Part shown: positions 32,395-40,898 of the stretch, one piece after another
Numbering within the stretch: position 1 is the stretch's first letter
How the letters are laid out: each line of letters starts with the position of its first letter
Source of the DNA: SIG607 sp045601805
GTDB lineage: Bacteria; Bacillota; Clostridia; Oscillospirales; Acutalibacteraceae
Direction: 5' to 3'
Assembly (NCBI GenBank): GCA_045601805.1
Contig: JAZSAJ010000020.1
Location: forward strand, 1 to 41,864
Length of the DNA: 41,864 nt
Made by a program: the position numbers and the translations under genes
The notes under the pieces: model-generated
What the model was told of the DNA's origin: nothing
Databases searched by the model: none
Seen by the model: only the letters and a program-made list of their open reading frames with translations

Positions 32395-32423
32395 ATTATA
32401 AATATAAAATATAATAATGTCAA
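32395..32423 (-). promoter_or_regulatory. Promoter of the DUF4352 lipoprotein gene
   Basis: Perfect TTGACA, 17 bases, TATAAT on the minus strand, directly upstream of the operator palindrome. Confidence 0.85.
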
Positions 32424-32430
32424 GCGTTTT

Positions 32431-32448
32431 TGTTCCTAAATAAGTGCA
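32431..32448. promoter_or_regulatory. XRE operator, site 2 (imperfect)
   Basis: TGTTCCTAAATAAGTGCA matches site 1 at 14 of 18 positions. It lies between a TATAAT box for xre (32410-32415) and the xre ribosome site. Confidence 0.6.
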
Positions 32449-32462
32449 AAGAGGTTTTGATA

Positions 32463-32693
32463 ATGAATTTAAAAATAGAAAAACAAATTGGCAACAATAT
32501 TCGTGTTTTGCGTGAAAAAGCCAAGCTTACCCAAGACCAACTTTCTGCTAAAATGCAGCTTGATGGCTGCGATATTACGCGAAGCGCATTGGCAAAAATT
32601 GAAGTAGGACAAAGGCATTTGTACCCCGATGAAATAATTTTAATTAAAAAAATTTTAAAGGTTAGTTATGACGAAATTTTTAATATAAAATAA
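32463..32693 (+). CDS. Small XRE-family helix-turn-helix regulator
   Basis: 76 residues, essentially a lone HTH_3 domain: IGNNIRVLREKAKLTQDQLS, then ITRSALAKIEVGQRHLYPDEI. No ligand or protease domain is present, so control may depend on expression level or a partner. ATG 32463 has GAGG 8 bases upstream. The two operator-like sites between it and the lipoprotein gene suggest it represses both itself and that gene. Confidence 0.9.
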   Translation: MNLKIEKQIGNNIRVLREKAKLTQDQLSAKMQLDGCDITRSALAKIEVGQRHLYPDEIILIKKILKVSYDEIFNIK

Positions 32694-32700
32694 AGTAAAG

Positions 32701-32727
32701 ACCCGAAATCAAACGATTTCGGGTTTT
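32701..32727. terminator. Terminator between xre and hisK
   Basis: ACCCGAAATC, loop AAAC, GATTTCGGGT followed by TTTGTT. Confidence 0.75.
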
Positions 32728-33500
32728 GTTAATTCTATTAGTTTTGGTTTGCCAATATAGTTTAGGTTATATTTTTTTACAAGTTCTTGGGCTTTTAAAA
32801 GCGATTCGCCGTCGTAGGCGTTTTGTACGTCGTGGGCATCAAAGCCGAAAGTTACGGGGGCACCTATTTCGCCAACAAGCTGCCAAAAGTCTTCACGCGG
32901 GTAGTTTCGGTTTGCGCGTATACCCAAAAAGTTAATTTCAAGAGGAATGTTATATTCCTTGGCGGTTTTGCAAATATTAGCCATTTCTTCGCGGTAAATT
33001 TCTTTTTCACCAATAAATTTTATCATATCAGGGTGGGCAACATAAGAAAAAACACCGCTTTTAATTCCTGCACAAACACAGTTTACATATTCTTTTAGGT
33101 CTTCGGTTTTGTTTGTTTCTTCCCATCCCGTACTTTTACCGTTTGGGTGTTCTTCGTATATATAGTGCTGACCTAAAATTAAATATTCGGCACCGCTTTT
33201 CTTTGCTATGTTTAGCATTTTTTCAAAATGCGAGGGGTAGTATTCCATTTCGTAGCCGACTTTAATTTGAACTTTTTCTTTATACTTATGGGCAAGTTTC
33301 TTTATTTCGGTAATATATTCACTTGCTTTTTCAACTGCTACCCTAAAATGCGAACGAAAACCATCGGGGAACTCATAAGGCGCATGGTCGGAAAAGCCCA
33401 TAAATTTAATACCGTTTTGGACTGCTCTTTCAATATATTCCGTTGGTTCGCCTGTTGCGTGGTCGCACCAACGGGTATGGGTATGATAATTGTAATTCAA
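32709..33500 (-). CDS. hisK: Histidinol-phosphatase, PHP type
   Basis: Removes phosphate from histidinol phosphate in histidine synthesis. PHP metal ligands are visible in order: YHTHTRWCDHA, SDHAPYE, GYEMEYYP, GQHYI, VAHPDMI and GFDAHD. The length (263 residues) fits HisK/HisJ. I chose the TTG at 33500, with AAGG 8 bases upstream; in-frame TTG codons at 33503 and 33515 are alternatives. It follows the fumarase beta gene closely and is probably co-transcribed, though no other his gene is in the window. A related PHP phosphatase activity cannot be excluded. Confidence 0.83.
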   Translation of the reverse strand: MNYNYHTHTRWCDHATGEPTEYIERAVQNGIKFMGFSDHAPYEFPDGFRSHFRVAVEKASEYITEIKKLAHKYKEKVQIKVGYEMEYYPSHFEKMLNIAKKSGAEYLILGQHYIYEEHPNGKSTGWEETNKTEDLKEYVNCVCAGIKSGVFSYVAHPDMIKFIGEKEIYREEMANICKTAKEYNIPLEINFLGIRANRNYPREDFWQLVGEIGAPVTFGFDAHDVQNAYDGESLLKAQELVKKYNLNYIGKPKLIELTKPEIV

Positions 33501-33511
33501 CAATAACACCT

Positions 33512-34072
33512 TCAAATCTTTTTGCTATTTAAATATTCTTCCCTGCCAATTTTGTAAAGGTTATTGCCGTTTGCATCTATAACCACACGCACCGGGAAAT
33601 TTTCAACTTCTAAATGGTAAACCGCTTCGGCACCTAAATCGCCAAAAGCCACAACTTCGGCTTTTTTAATGCAGTCGCCTATTAGCGCACCGCAACCGCC
33701 AATGGCACCAAAATAAACCGCGCCGTACTTTTTCATTGCATTTATAACCGTTTCACCGCGGTCGCCCTTACCTATCATTCCTGTAATACCAAGTTCAATT
33801 AAGGTTGGGCTGTAAGCGTCCATTCTATAAGAAGTGGTAGGCCCTGCCGAGCCAATAATTTGCCCCGGTTTTGCAGGGGTTGGGCCAACAAAATAAATTA
33901 TTGCATTGGTTAAATCAAACGGAAGTTCCTTGCCCTCTTTAATAAGTTCGCAAAGGCGCTTGTGCGCAGCATCGCGAGCGGTGTAAATAACCCCCGAAAT
34001 TAAACAACTATCCCCTGCTTTTAGTTTTCTCACATCACTTTTGGTAAGCGGTGTTTTAATGTTAATTTCCAT
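33512..34072 (-). CDS. fumB: Fumarate hydratase class I, beta subunit
   Basis: 186 residues; C-terminal (beta) part of the two-subunit iron-sulfur fumarase, which interconverts fumarate and malate. VGPTPAKPGQIIGSAGPTTSYRM is present, split here as VGPTPAKPGQ and GSAGPTTSYRM; GKGDRGE and YFGAIGGCGAL are also typical. The start overlaps the alpha-gene stop by one base (TAATG), so the two are coupled. L-tartrate dehydratase is the close alternative. Confidence 0.92.
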   Translation of the reverse strand: MEINIKTPLTKSDVRKLKAGDSCLISGVIYTARDAAHKRLCELIKEGKELPFDLTNAIIYFVGPTPAKPGQIIGSAGPTTSYRMDAYSPTLIELGITGMIGKGDRGETVINAMKKYGAVYFGAIGGCGALIGDCIKKAEVVAFGDLGAEAVYHLEVENFPVRVVIDANGNNLYKIGREEYLNSKKI

Positions 34073-34911
34073 TAAAGCACCTCCGTTTTGTGCCGTGACA
34101 CATGGCAGTTAATGTTTACCGCCACAGGAAGCCCTGCAATATGCGTTGGCATAGTTTCAATATTAACCGCAAGTGCGGTTGTTTTACCGCCAAAACCCTG
34201 AGGTCCAATGCCCAAAGCATTTATTTTTCCTAATAATTCTTTTTCAAGCGAAGCATAAAAAGGGTCGCTGTTTTCTTTGCCAATATCGCGAATAAGGGCT
34301 TTTTTTGCAAGATATGCCGCTTTGTCAAAGGTGCCGCCAATTCCCACACCCACAACAATTGGCGGACAGGGGTTTGGCCCTGCTTTTTCTACTACCTTTA
34401 ACACAAAATTTTTAACGCCCTCTATTCCATCACTTGGGCGAAGCATTGCCGTTTGGCTCATATTTTCACTGCCAAATCCCTTTGGCGCAACGGTTATCTG
34501 AATATTTTCACCGTCAGTAAGTTCAGTATAAATCATTGCAGGAGTATTATCCCCCGTATTTACGCGGTTAAGAGGGTCGGCCACAACACTTTTACGAAGA
34601 TAACCGTTCTTGTACCCTTGACGAACACCCTCATTTACGGCGTTTTCCAAATTGCCCACAATATGAACATCTTGCCCAATTTTTAAAAAGACACAAGCCA
34701 TACCTGTATCTTGGCAAATTGGTTGGTTTCTTTCTTCGGCAATTTGGTAATTTTCAATTATGGTATTAAGTGTTTGTTTTGCCGGTTGCCAGTCTTCTGC
34801 CTCTTTCATTTTGCAAATGCGGTCTTTTACATCGCAACCTAAACGGCAGTTGGCTTCAATACACAATTTTTTAACTGTTTCGGTTATTTGCTCTGCTTTA
34901 ATTTCTTTCAC
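34072..34911 (-). CDS. fumA: Fumarate hydratase class I, alpha subunit
   Basis: 279 residues; carries the 4Fe-4S cluster. Candidate cluster cysteines are Cys66 in QPICQDTGMA, the Cys in GPNPCPPIVVGVGIGG, and the Cys in NINCHVSRH near the C-terminus. Oxygen-labile class I fumarase suits an anaerobe. The start is GTG with GGAGGGG upstream. First gene of fumA-fumB-hisK, with a promoter at 34935-34964. Confidence 0.93.
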   Translation of the reverse strand: MKEIKAEQITETVKKLCIEANCRLGCDVKDRICKMKEAEDWQPAKQTLNTIIENYQIAEERNQPICQDTGMACVFLKIGQDVHIVGNLENAVNEGVRQGYKNGYLRKSVVADPLNRVNTGDNTPAMIYTELTDGENIQITVAPKGFGSENMSQTAMLRPSDGIEGVKNFVLKVVEKAGPNPCPPIVVGVGIGGTFDKAAYLAKKALIRDIGKENSDPFYASLEKELLGKINALGIGPQGFGGKTTALAVNIETMPTHIAGLPVAVNINCHVSRHKTEVL

Positions 34912-34934
34912 AACTGCCCCTCCCTTTTTTTAAT

Positions 34935-34964
34935 ATTATAGCACAAATAAATTCCTTTTAGCAA
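34935..34964 (-). promoter_or_regulatory. Promoter of the fumarase operon
   Basis: TTGCTA, 18 bases, TATAAT on the minus strand. Confidence 0.6.
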
Positions 34965-34978
34965 GTATAAAAAACATC

Positions 34979-35006
34979 TTGCTTTTTGTTTTATTTTTGC
35001 TATAAT
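34979..35006 (+). promoter_or_regulatory. Promoter of the DUF5107-TPR gene
   Basis: TTGCTT, 16 bases, TATAAT, divergent from the fumarase promoter. Confidence 0.55.
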
Positions 35007-35040
35007 AAACACAAAAAGTTATTCTTTTGAGGTGTATTGT

Positions 35041-36975
35041 ATGGCAAAACTTAGCTTATCTGCAATGAAAATTAAAATGGCAAAAGTACCAAAAGAAAAT
35101 GTATTACCGCCACTTTTAAGTTCTATAAACGTTCAGCAGGCACTTAAATCGCAACTTTCTGAATACGATGAAGTTTTTGTGGGTTACGGGTTTATTAAAA
35201 GCATTTTTCCGTACAAGCACCAAGACGGTTACAACCGCCAAGAAAAAGAACGCGAACTTCCAGTTATTACTTTAGAAAACGATTATATTAAGGCGGAATT
35301 TTTACCAACTTTGGGCGGCCGCCTTTGGTCACTTTACGACAAACAGCAAGAGCGCGAACTGTTTTTGAAAAACGACAGAATGCAGTTTGGCAATTTGGCG
35401 CTTAGAAACGCTTGGTTTTGCGGCGGTGTTGAATGGAACTTTGGTGTTATTGGCCATACACCGTTTACCTGCTCTCCTTTGTTTTGCGCTACTTTAAAAA
35501 ACAAAAACGGAAACCCTGTTTTAAGGGTTTATGAATATGAACGTATTCGCGGTTGTATTTTTCAAATTGATTTTTGGCTTGATGAAAACAGTCCGCGACT
35601 TTACTCTGCTGTTCGCCTTATAAACATTACAAACGAAGTAAAGCCGGTTTACTGGTGGAGCAATATCGCGGTTCCCGAACATAAAAAAAGCAGGGTTATT
35701 GTTCCTGCTAACGAAGCATATTCCTATGAACCTGACGGAATTAAAAAATTTCCCATTCCATATAAAAACGATACCGATGTTAGTTACCCTGTTAACACAA
35801 AACCTGCAAAGGATTATTTTTTTGATACATCAAAAGCACCCACAAAATATATTTGCTATGTTGATGAAAACGGAGATGGCCTTTTACAAGCATCTACTTC
35901 CCGTCAATTAGGGCGTAAACTTTTTGTTTGGGGACAGGGTCACGGAAGTGTGCGTTGGCAAGATTTACTTGCAGTTGGCGGTCCCACAAACCGTTATGTT
36001 GAAATTCAGACAGGGCTTGGCAAAACGCAGTACGAATGTATTCCCCTTGCGCCCAATTCGGTTTTTGAGTGGGTTGAATGTTATTCACCTGCTAATTTAA
36101 ACAAAGAAAACGCGCATGGTGACTGGGCTACTGCTCAAAGCGAAGCCGAAAAACTTTTACCAACCAATTTAGAAGAAATTTTAGTTTCGGCAAGAGAAGA
36201 CTTTATGAAAAGGAAAGCCGATAAAGTTATTTATAAAGGCAGCGGTTGGGGTGCTTTAGAAAACCTGCGCCTTGCAAGTAACGGCCAAACCCATATTGCC
36301 GATTATCTTGATTTCGGAACAGTACAAGAAGAGCAAAAAGATTGGCAAAATCTTATTGAAAGCGGCACTATTGGTGTTCACAATGCAAATGATATTCCTG
36401 CCTCGTTTATTAAAGATGCAAACTTTATTAAGTTATTACAAGAAGCAGTAAAAGGGAAGGATAAAGATAATTGGTATGCATATTATGAACTCTCTGCTGC
36501 GTATTTTTCAATGGGTGAAATTGCTTTAGCGAAAAAATACGCAAAAAAATGCTTAAATTTAACTGAAAGCGTTTGGGCATTACATATTTTGGCTTGTATT
36601 TATCTTAATGAAAATAAGTTTACCGAAGCATTTAAAAACGCAGAAAAAGCATTTTTGCTTGGCAAAGAAAACCTTTTTATTTGCCGCGAAATGTTTAACA
36701 TTATGAACCGCGCAAAGAAACATAAGGAAATCATACAACTTTACGATTTTGTACCAGAACAGTTTAAAGATGACGGAAGAATTAAGGTTTATTTGCTTGA
36801 AGCGTTAATTAGAACAGGCAACACCGAAAGAGCAAAACAAGTGCTTGATATAAATGGAAATTTTGAAATTGACGATATACGCGAGGGCGAAAAAAGTATT
36901 TTCACCTTATATAAAGAACTTTACGGAGATATCCCTGTTCCTTACAAAATCAACTTTAGTATGGAAGGTAACTAA
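35041..36975 (+). CDS. DUF5107 and tetratricopeptide-repeat protein
   Basis: 644 residues, no signal peptide. The N-terminal half (about 80-360) is a beta-rich carbohydrate-mutarotase-like DUF5107 domain: YIKAEFLPTLGGRLWSLYD, RNAWFCGGVEWNFGVIGHTP, YWWSNIAVPE and GQGHGSVRWQD. The C-terminal half has helical repeats of TPR type (WYAYYELSAAYFSMGEIALA, then WALHILACIYLNENKFTEA). Proteins of this layout usually accompany glycoside catabolism; the biochemical role is unproven. Start at ATG 35041 with GAGG 8 bases upstream. Single gene; the convergent GH43 gene shares its terminator. Confidence 0.85.
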   Translation: MAKLSLSAMKIKMAKVPKENVLPPLLSSINVQQALKSQLSEYDEVFVGYGFIKSIFPYKHQDGYNRQEKERELPVITLENDYIKAEFLPTLGGRLWSLYDKQQERELFLKNDRMQFGNLALRNAWFCGGVEWNFGVIGHTPFTCSPLFCATLKNKNGNPVLRVYEYERIRGCIFQIDFWLDENSPRLYSAVRLINITNEVKPVYWWSNIAVPEHKKSRVIVPANEAYSYEPDGIKKFPIPYKNDTDVSYPVNTKPAKDYFFDTSKAPTKYICYVDENGDGLLQASTSRQLGRKLFVWGQGHGSVRWQDLLAVGGPTNRYVEIQTGLGKTQYECIPLAPNSVFEWVECYSPANLNKENAHGDWATAQSEAEKLLPTNLEEILVSAREDFMKRKADKVIYKGSGWGALENLRLASNGQTHIADYLDFGTVQEEQKDWQNLIESGTIGVHNANDIPASFIKDANFIKLLQEAVKGKDKDNWYAYYELSAAYFSMGEIALAKKYAKKCLNLTESVWALHILACIYLNENKFTEAFKNAEKAFLLGKENLFICREMFNIMNRAKKHKEIIQLYDFVPEQFKDDGRIKVYLLEALIRTGNTERAKQVLDINGNFEIDDIREGEKSIFTLYKELYGDIPVPYKINFSMEGN

Positions 36976-36977
36976 AT

Positions 36978-37011
36978 TAAAAACCGCAACTCTTTTTGAG
37001 TTGCGGTTTTT
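36978..37011. terminator. Bidirectional terminator
   Basis: AAAACCGCAACTC, loop TTTTT, GAGTTGCGGTTTTT between convergent genes. Confidence 0.9.
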
Positions 37012-37012
37012 A

Positions 37013-37975
37013 TTAATCTTCTTCACCTGATGGTGGGTCAAGCAAAACATTAAAGCCAACGGGTGTGCCCATTACAGGGTAACCTGTTTCATCAAACTGG
37101 ATTTTTTGCAAACACATATAACGATCTGTTGGTGTTGCATTGGTTATAAACTCTTTAACCGCATGGTAAGCGCACCAAACTTCGCTTCCGTCGGGCGAAG
37201 TAAAGAAAGAAGCGTGGCCCGGCGCATAAACTTCGTTGCCGTAAACAAACAACGGTTTTTCGTGCTTTTTCCACGAAGATGCATCACACAAATCGCCGCC
37301 CATATACTCTAAAACACCCAAGCAATAATGGGCAGTAAAAGCACCGTTAGCCGAATAAATAATGAAAAGTCGGTCACCGTGTTTTACAAAGAAACCGCCC
37401 TCAACAATAGCCCACGCACCAACATAAGGGGGCACTAATTCCCAGTCGTATTCTGCCTTTGCAATTACGGCAGATTTTTCACCAAAGGTATACGGGTTAA
37501 CCATTTCTTGTATTGCAAGAAGTTGTTCACCCTCAACCAAAGAATAGCAAATATATTGTTTTCCGTCGGTATGGGTGTAAACCGATGGGTCAATGGCATA
37601 CATATCGGGTGCAGGTTTGCACTTAAACTGCCATTCGCCAAACGGGTCACTAGTTAATGCTTCTAAAATAAACAAACGCTTGGGGTGTTCTTTTGGGTCA
37701 TACAAACCGCTTGTGTAAATGTACCATTTGCCGTTTGTGCCCTTGTGCATTTCGGGTGCCCAAATATGTCCCCAAATGCCGTCTTTTTCGCCGTTTGGCT
37801 TATAAATTATTTTTGAATCGCCGTCTTTTATAATATTACCTGCGTGGCGGCTGCGGAAAATTTCCAAACAATCCCATCTGGTAAATAAAGCATAATAATA
37901 ACCTGTCTCGCTATCATAGGTCATAAACGGGTCGGGTGAATCAAAATCACACAAAGGGTTTGTAAATTTTTGCAT
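37013..37975 (-). CDS. Glycoside hydrolase family 43 protein
   Basis: 320 residues, no signal peptide, so it acts on imported oligosaccharides. The five-bladed propeller landmarks are the base Asp in FDSPDPFMTY, WAPEMHKG, the pKa-setting Asp in YAIDPSVY, and the acid Glu in AIVEGGFFVKH. Expected activity is alpha-L-arabinofuranosidase or beta-xylosidase; the exact substrate cannot be read from sequence. Ribosome site AAGGAGG. Monocistronic, with no transporter next to it. Confidence 0.9.
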   Translation of the reverse strand: MQKFTNPLCDFDSPDPFMTYDSETGYYYALFTRWDCLEIFRSRHAGNIIKDGDSKIIYKPNGEKDGIWGHIWAPEMHKGTNGKWYIYTSGLYDPKEHPKRLFILEALTSDPFGEWQFKCKPAPDMYAIDPSVYTHTDGKQYICYSLVEGEQLLAIQEMVNPYTFGEKSAVIAKAEYDWELVPPYVGAWAIVEGGFFVKHGDRLFIIYSANGAFTAHYCLGVLEYMGGDLCDASSWKKHEKPLFVYGNEVYAPGHASFFTSPDGSEVWCAYHAVKEFITNATPTDRYMCLQKIQFDETGYPVMGTPVGFNVLLDPPSGEED

Positions 37976-38009
37976 TAATTTTTCCTCCTTAGCGGTATAA
38001 GTTTTGAAA

Positions 38010-38039
38010 ATTATACCATAGTTATTCTTAATATGTCAA
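38010..38039 (-). promoter_or_regulatory. Promoter of the GH43 gene
   Basis: TTGACA, 18 bases, TATAAT on the minus strand. Confidence 0.7.
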
Positions 38040-38056
38040 TGCAATTAAGCCATTTT

Positions 38057-38929
38057 TTACAGTTTTATTATATTACTCCAAGCGCGGTTTCCGTTTTTAT
38101 CGGTAACTTCTACGCGCACCCATTTTTCAAAATCTTTAATGGTATATTCTGCTCCGCATAAATCGTTGTCCCTTACCATTCTGTCGTTTGCCCAAGCACA
38201 GTTTGACATAAAGGCAATTTTTTGGCAAGGCGAACATTTGCAAATAATTTTATTGCCCTGTTTTATTACTTCAATGTGCGGTCCCTGAGAAGAGTAATAA
38301 TCTCCGTTTTTAAGTGCGGTTAAAATATCGTCTTGGCTGCCGCTTTTTGCCTTTACCATTACAAACGATTTACACTCGTCTTCCCCACTATAATAATGGG
38401 CGTCATCGGTAGCAATAAGTGGAATAACAACACCGTCATTTGCAAGTAAATCAATAATACAGCCCGAATCGGCGCGGTTAGACATACCAACATCAGACAC
38501 CGTATTATAAATTTCAACAAACGAAAAGCCGCTTAATTCTTTTACATCATTTATGTTGTTAAGTGACCAATGCGGATGCGCCAAAATTGCACAACCGCCA
38601 CATTCCTTTATGGCGTCAATACATTGTTGGCGATGTGTTTCACCGCGCACAAGACCGGGGTCTTTTTTCATTCCAACCCCAACAATATGCATAGTGTCGC
38701 CTATTGAGTTGTTACTGCCAATATTATATTCAGCACCCGAAATTATTTTAAGCCCGTCAATTTCGTCTTGTGCATAAAACTTCCAATGGTCTGTAATTGC
38801 AACCGCATCAAACCCGGCGTTTTTATAAATTTGCGCCATTTCTTGCGGACTTTTTTGACCATCTGAAAGCGTTGTATGAATATGTAGCCCAACTTTGTAC
38901 CATTTGTTTCCGTTTTCATCAATAAACAT
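38057..38929 (-). CDS. PHP-domain phosphoesterase
   Basis: 290 residues. PHP metal motifs are GLHIHTTLSDG, ITDHWKFY, GAEYN, LAHPHW and ATDDAHYY, followed by a beta-rich C-terminal portion (about 215-290) ending VTDKNGNRAWSN. This two-part layout is common in stand-alone PHP proteins acting on phosphoesters or in sugar-catabolic settings; the substrate is unknown. Ribosome site GAGG, 7 bases upstream. Divergent from the acyltransferase gene. Confidence 0.83.
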   Translation of the reverse strand: MFIDENGNKWYKVGLHIHTTLSDGQKSPQEMAQIYKNAGFDAVAITDHWKFYAQDEIDGLKIISGAEYNIGSNNSIGDTMHIVGVGMKKDPGLVRGETHRQQCIDAIKECGGCAILAHPHWSLNNINDVKELSGFSFVEIYNTVSDVGMSNRADSGCIIDLLANDGVVIPLIATDDAHYYSGEDECKSFVMVKAKSGSQDDILTALKNGDYYSSQGPHIEVIKQGNKIICKCSPCQKIAFMSNCAWANDRMVRDNDLCGAEYTIKDFEKWVRVEVTDKNGNRAWSNIIKL

Positions 38930-38946
38930 AATTACACCTCAAAACA

Positions 38947-38974
38947 ATTATACCATAAAAGCAATAAAACACAA
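38947..38974 (-). promoter_or_regulatory. Likely promoter of the PHP gene
   Basis: TTGTGT, 16 bases, TATAAT on the minus strand. Confidence 0.45.
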
Positions 38975-39008
38975 TGCTTTACTAATATCATTTTTTATGA
39001 ACTTCGGG

Positions 39009-39037
39009 TTGACAGTGTTTGGTAAAGTTTATATAAT
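39009..39037 (+). promoter_or_regulatory. Promoter of the acyltransferase-EEP operon
   Basis: Perfect TTGACA, 17 bases, TATAAT, 34 bases before the TTG start. Confidence 0.88.
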
Positions 39038-39071
39038 ATACTTGTATCACTTAAAAATGGAGGTTTTTACA

Positions 39072-39980
39072 TTGAACAGAAGTAATTACATAAAAGAAAT
39101 TATGACCATTGGCGAATTTCCCCAAGCGGAAATTGACGCCGTTTTAGAAACTTATAACGCTATGCTTAATAATGCCGAAGCAAGTGAAATTTTTGAAGCA
39201 CAGGTTCTTTTGTATGAGAACGATGTGTTGCCTGATTTTTGGGCAGCTTTGCAACTTATTAAAAAGGTTGCCGAAATTGCAAATGTAACTAAAGAAACAA
39301 TTTTACTTGCGTTTATTGTTTGCTTAACCAAACATTTGCGCGAAAGATATGAAAAAGCAGGAATAGAAGAACGCTTTTATTTTGACGTTATAAGCGATAT
39401 TAAATTTAAATCTCTTGAATGTTACGAAGTTTACGGCATTTACGGCACCTTTGTTCCCGAATGGTTTGGCAGATTCTTTAGCATGACAAGATATGCGCTT
39501 GGCCGTTTGCAGTTTGAAACACGCTATTTACCAAGCGATATTACAATTAACGGTACCACAATTAAAAAAGACACCCTAACAATTGCCGTACATATTCCCT
39601 CGGGCGGACCGCTTGATATAAATGAATGTAAAAAGTCTTTTAAATTGGCTTATGAAAAATTTTTACCGCTTTTCCCGAACGGTACGGTTATTTTCCACTG
39701 CGGTTCATGGTTGTTGGCGCCCGATAATAAAAAGTTGTTGCCACCAACTTCTAATATTGTGAAGTTTATGGACTTTTTCCAAATTGTTCCAAGTGACGGA
39801 GATATTGAACACGACTTTTGGCGTATTTTCGGCACTATGGACTTTAAAGACGCCTCTAAGTTGCCAAGAAATAATACTTTGCAAAGGGTTTATGCCGAAT
39901 GTGCCGAAAAGGGCGAAATTCCCTTGGCAGGAAACGGCATTTTCTTTATGAAAGAAGGAGGAATTATTAACAATGGGTAA
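39072..39980 (+). CDS. Acyltransferase-domain protein (NAT_N/GNAT_C type)
   Basis: 302 residues from a TTG start chosen because GGAGG lies 8 bases upstream and the promoter (39009-39037) excludes the longer frame. The N-terminal half is helical. The C-terminal half shows the GNAT_C pattern LTIAVHIPSGGPLDINECKKS, split here as LTIAVHIPSGGPL and NECKKSFKLA, then IFHCGSWLLAPDNKKLLP and SNIVKFMDFF. These proteins are annotated as acyltransferases with unknown acceptor. The last 8 bases overlap the next gene, so the two are coupled. Confidence 0.8.
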   Translation: MNRSNYIKEIMTIGEFPQAEIDAVLETYNAMLNNAEASEIFEAQVLLYENDVLPDFWAALQLIKKVAEIANVTKETILLAFIVCLTKHLRERYEKAGIEERFYFDVISDIKFKSLECYEVYGIYGTFVPEWFGRFFSMTRYALGRLQFETRYLPSDITINGTTIKKDTLTIAVHIPSGGPLDINECKKSFKLAYEKFLPLFPNGTVIFHCGSWLLAPDNKKLLPPTSNIVKFMDFFQIVPSDGDIEHDFWRIFGTMDFKDASKLPRNNTLQRVYAECAEKGEIPLAGNGIFFMKEGGIINNG

Positions 39981-40836
39981 TTTAAGAATTTTAAGCAATA
40001 ACATTTGGTGTTGCGGCGATAACGTACCCGCTTGGGCTGAAAAAGGCGAAGACTGTTCTGCCGAGCACCGCGCACCCGGTTTTGTTCGTGTTTACAAGGA
40101 ACTTAAACCCGATATAATTGGTTTGCAAGAATGTACCGCGCGCTTGGCCGATAATCTTATGCAACTTTTCAGCCAAGAAAATATGCCATATTCGCTTCTT
40201 TGGGGTCGCGATACACCAATTATCTACCGCAGAGATAAGTTGGAACTTATTGACAGCGATTACCTAATTTACCCCGAAGAAGTTCCCGGTTATGAGGGCT
40301 CTTTTAATAACCAAAAAACAAAATCTTACTGCATTGGTGTTTTTAAAGATAAACAAGACGGTCAAATGCTTATTTTTGCAACAACTCATTTGTGGTGGAA
40401 AACTTCTGTACCAGTACCACTCCTCAACAACACTGCTCCCGAAAAGATACAACCTTATTCCGACGAAGCAAGGGCTTACCAAATTAACCTTTTAATCGAC
40501 CGCGTTGAAGAAATAAGGGCAAAATACAACTGCCCTGCCGTTATTGTGGGCGACTTTAACGCAGTGTACAATTCAATGGCTGTTCAGTCCGCACTAAATA
40601 GGGGTTATGAGCACGCATATAATATGGCAACCGATTACCGCGATGAAACCATTGGTTACCATTTTTGCTATGCCGAAGGTTACGATATGTTTGAAGACAA
40701 ATCGCAGTTTAAATACGCCATTGACCAAATAATTATTAAAGGCGCGCCCGATGGCTTCGTTAAACGCTTTGACCGCTACTACCCCGACTATTATATGTCC
40801 CTCTCCGACCACTTCCCAGTGTTTATTGATATTTAA
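39973..40836 (+). CDS. Endonuclease/exonuclease/phosphatase (EEP) family hydrolase
   Basis: 287 residues, cytoplasmic. Metal and catalytic residues follow the EEP plan: ILSNNIW, DIIGLQECT, TTHLWW, VIVGDFNAVYNS and LSDHFPVF. Substrates in the family range from DNA to phospholipids and sugar phosphates; lack of a signal peptide argues against a secreted sphingomyelinase. Coupled by an 8-base overlap to the acyltransferase gene, whose product or substrate it may share (inference). Confidence 0.87.
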   Translation: MGNLRILSNNIWCCGDNVPAWAEKGEDCSAEHRAPGFVRVYKELKPDIIGLQECTARLADNLMQLFSQENMPYSLLWGRDTPIIYRRDKLELIDSDYLIYPEEVPGYEGSFNNQKTKSYCIGVFKDKQDGQMLIFATTHLWWKTSVPVPLLNNTAPEKIQPYSDEARAYQINLLIDRVEEIRAKYNCPAVIVGDFNAVYNSMAVQSALNRGYEHAYNMATDYRDETIGYHFCYAEGYDMFEDKSQFKYAIDQIIIKGAPDGFVKRFDRYYPDYYMSLSDHFPVFIDI

Positions 40837-40840
40837 AACT

Positions 40841-40875
40841 AAAAAGCCACCATCCTTTTGGATGGTGGTCTTTTT
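40841..40875. terminator. Bidirectional terminator
   Basis: AAAAAGCCACCATCC, loop TTTT, GGATGGTGGTCTTTTT. Confidence 0.9.
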
Positions 40876-40898
40876 AGTAGTAAAGTAAATTTTGTAAT

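Noticed and set aside
36978..37011. Shared GAGTTGCGGTT between this terminator and the 20.3 kb element
   Set aside because: Only 11 bases match and the terminator is otherwise unrelated, so chance is the simplest explanation.
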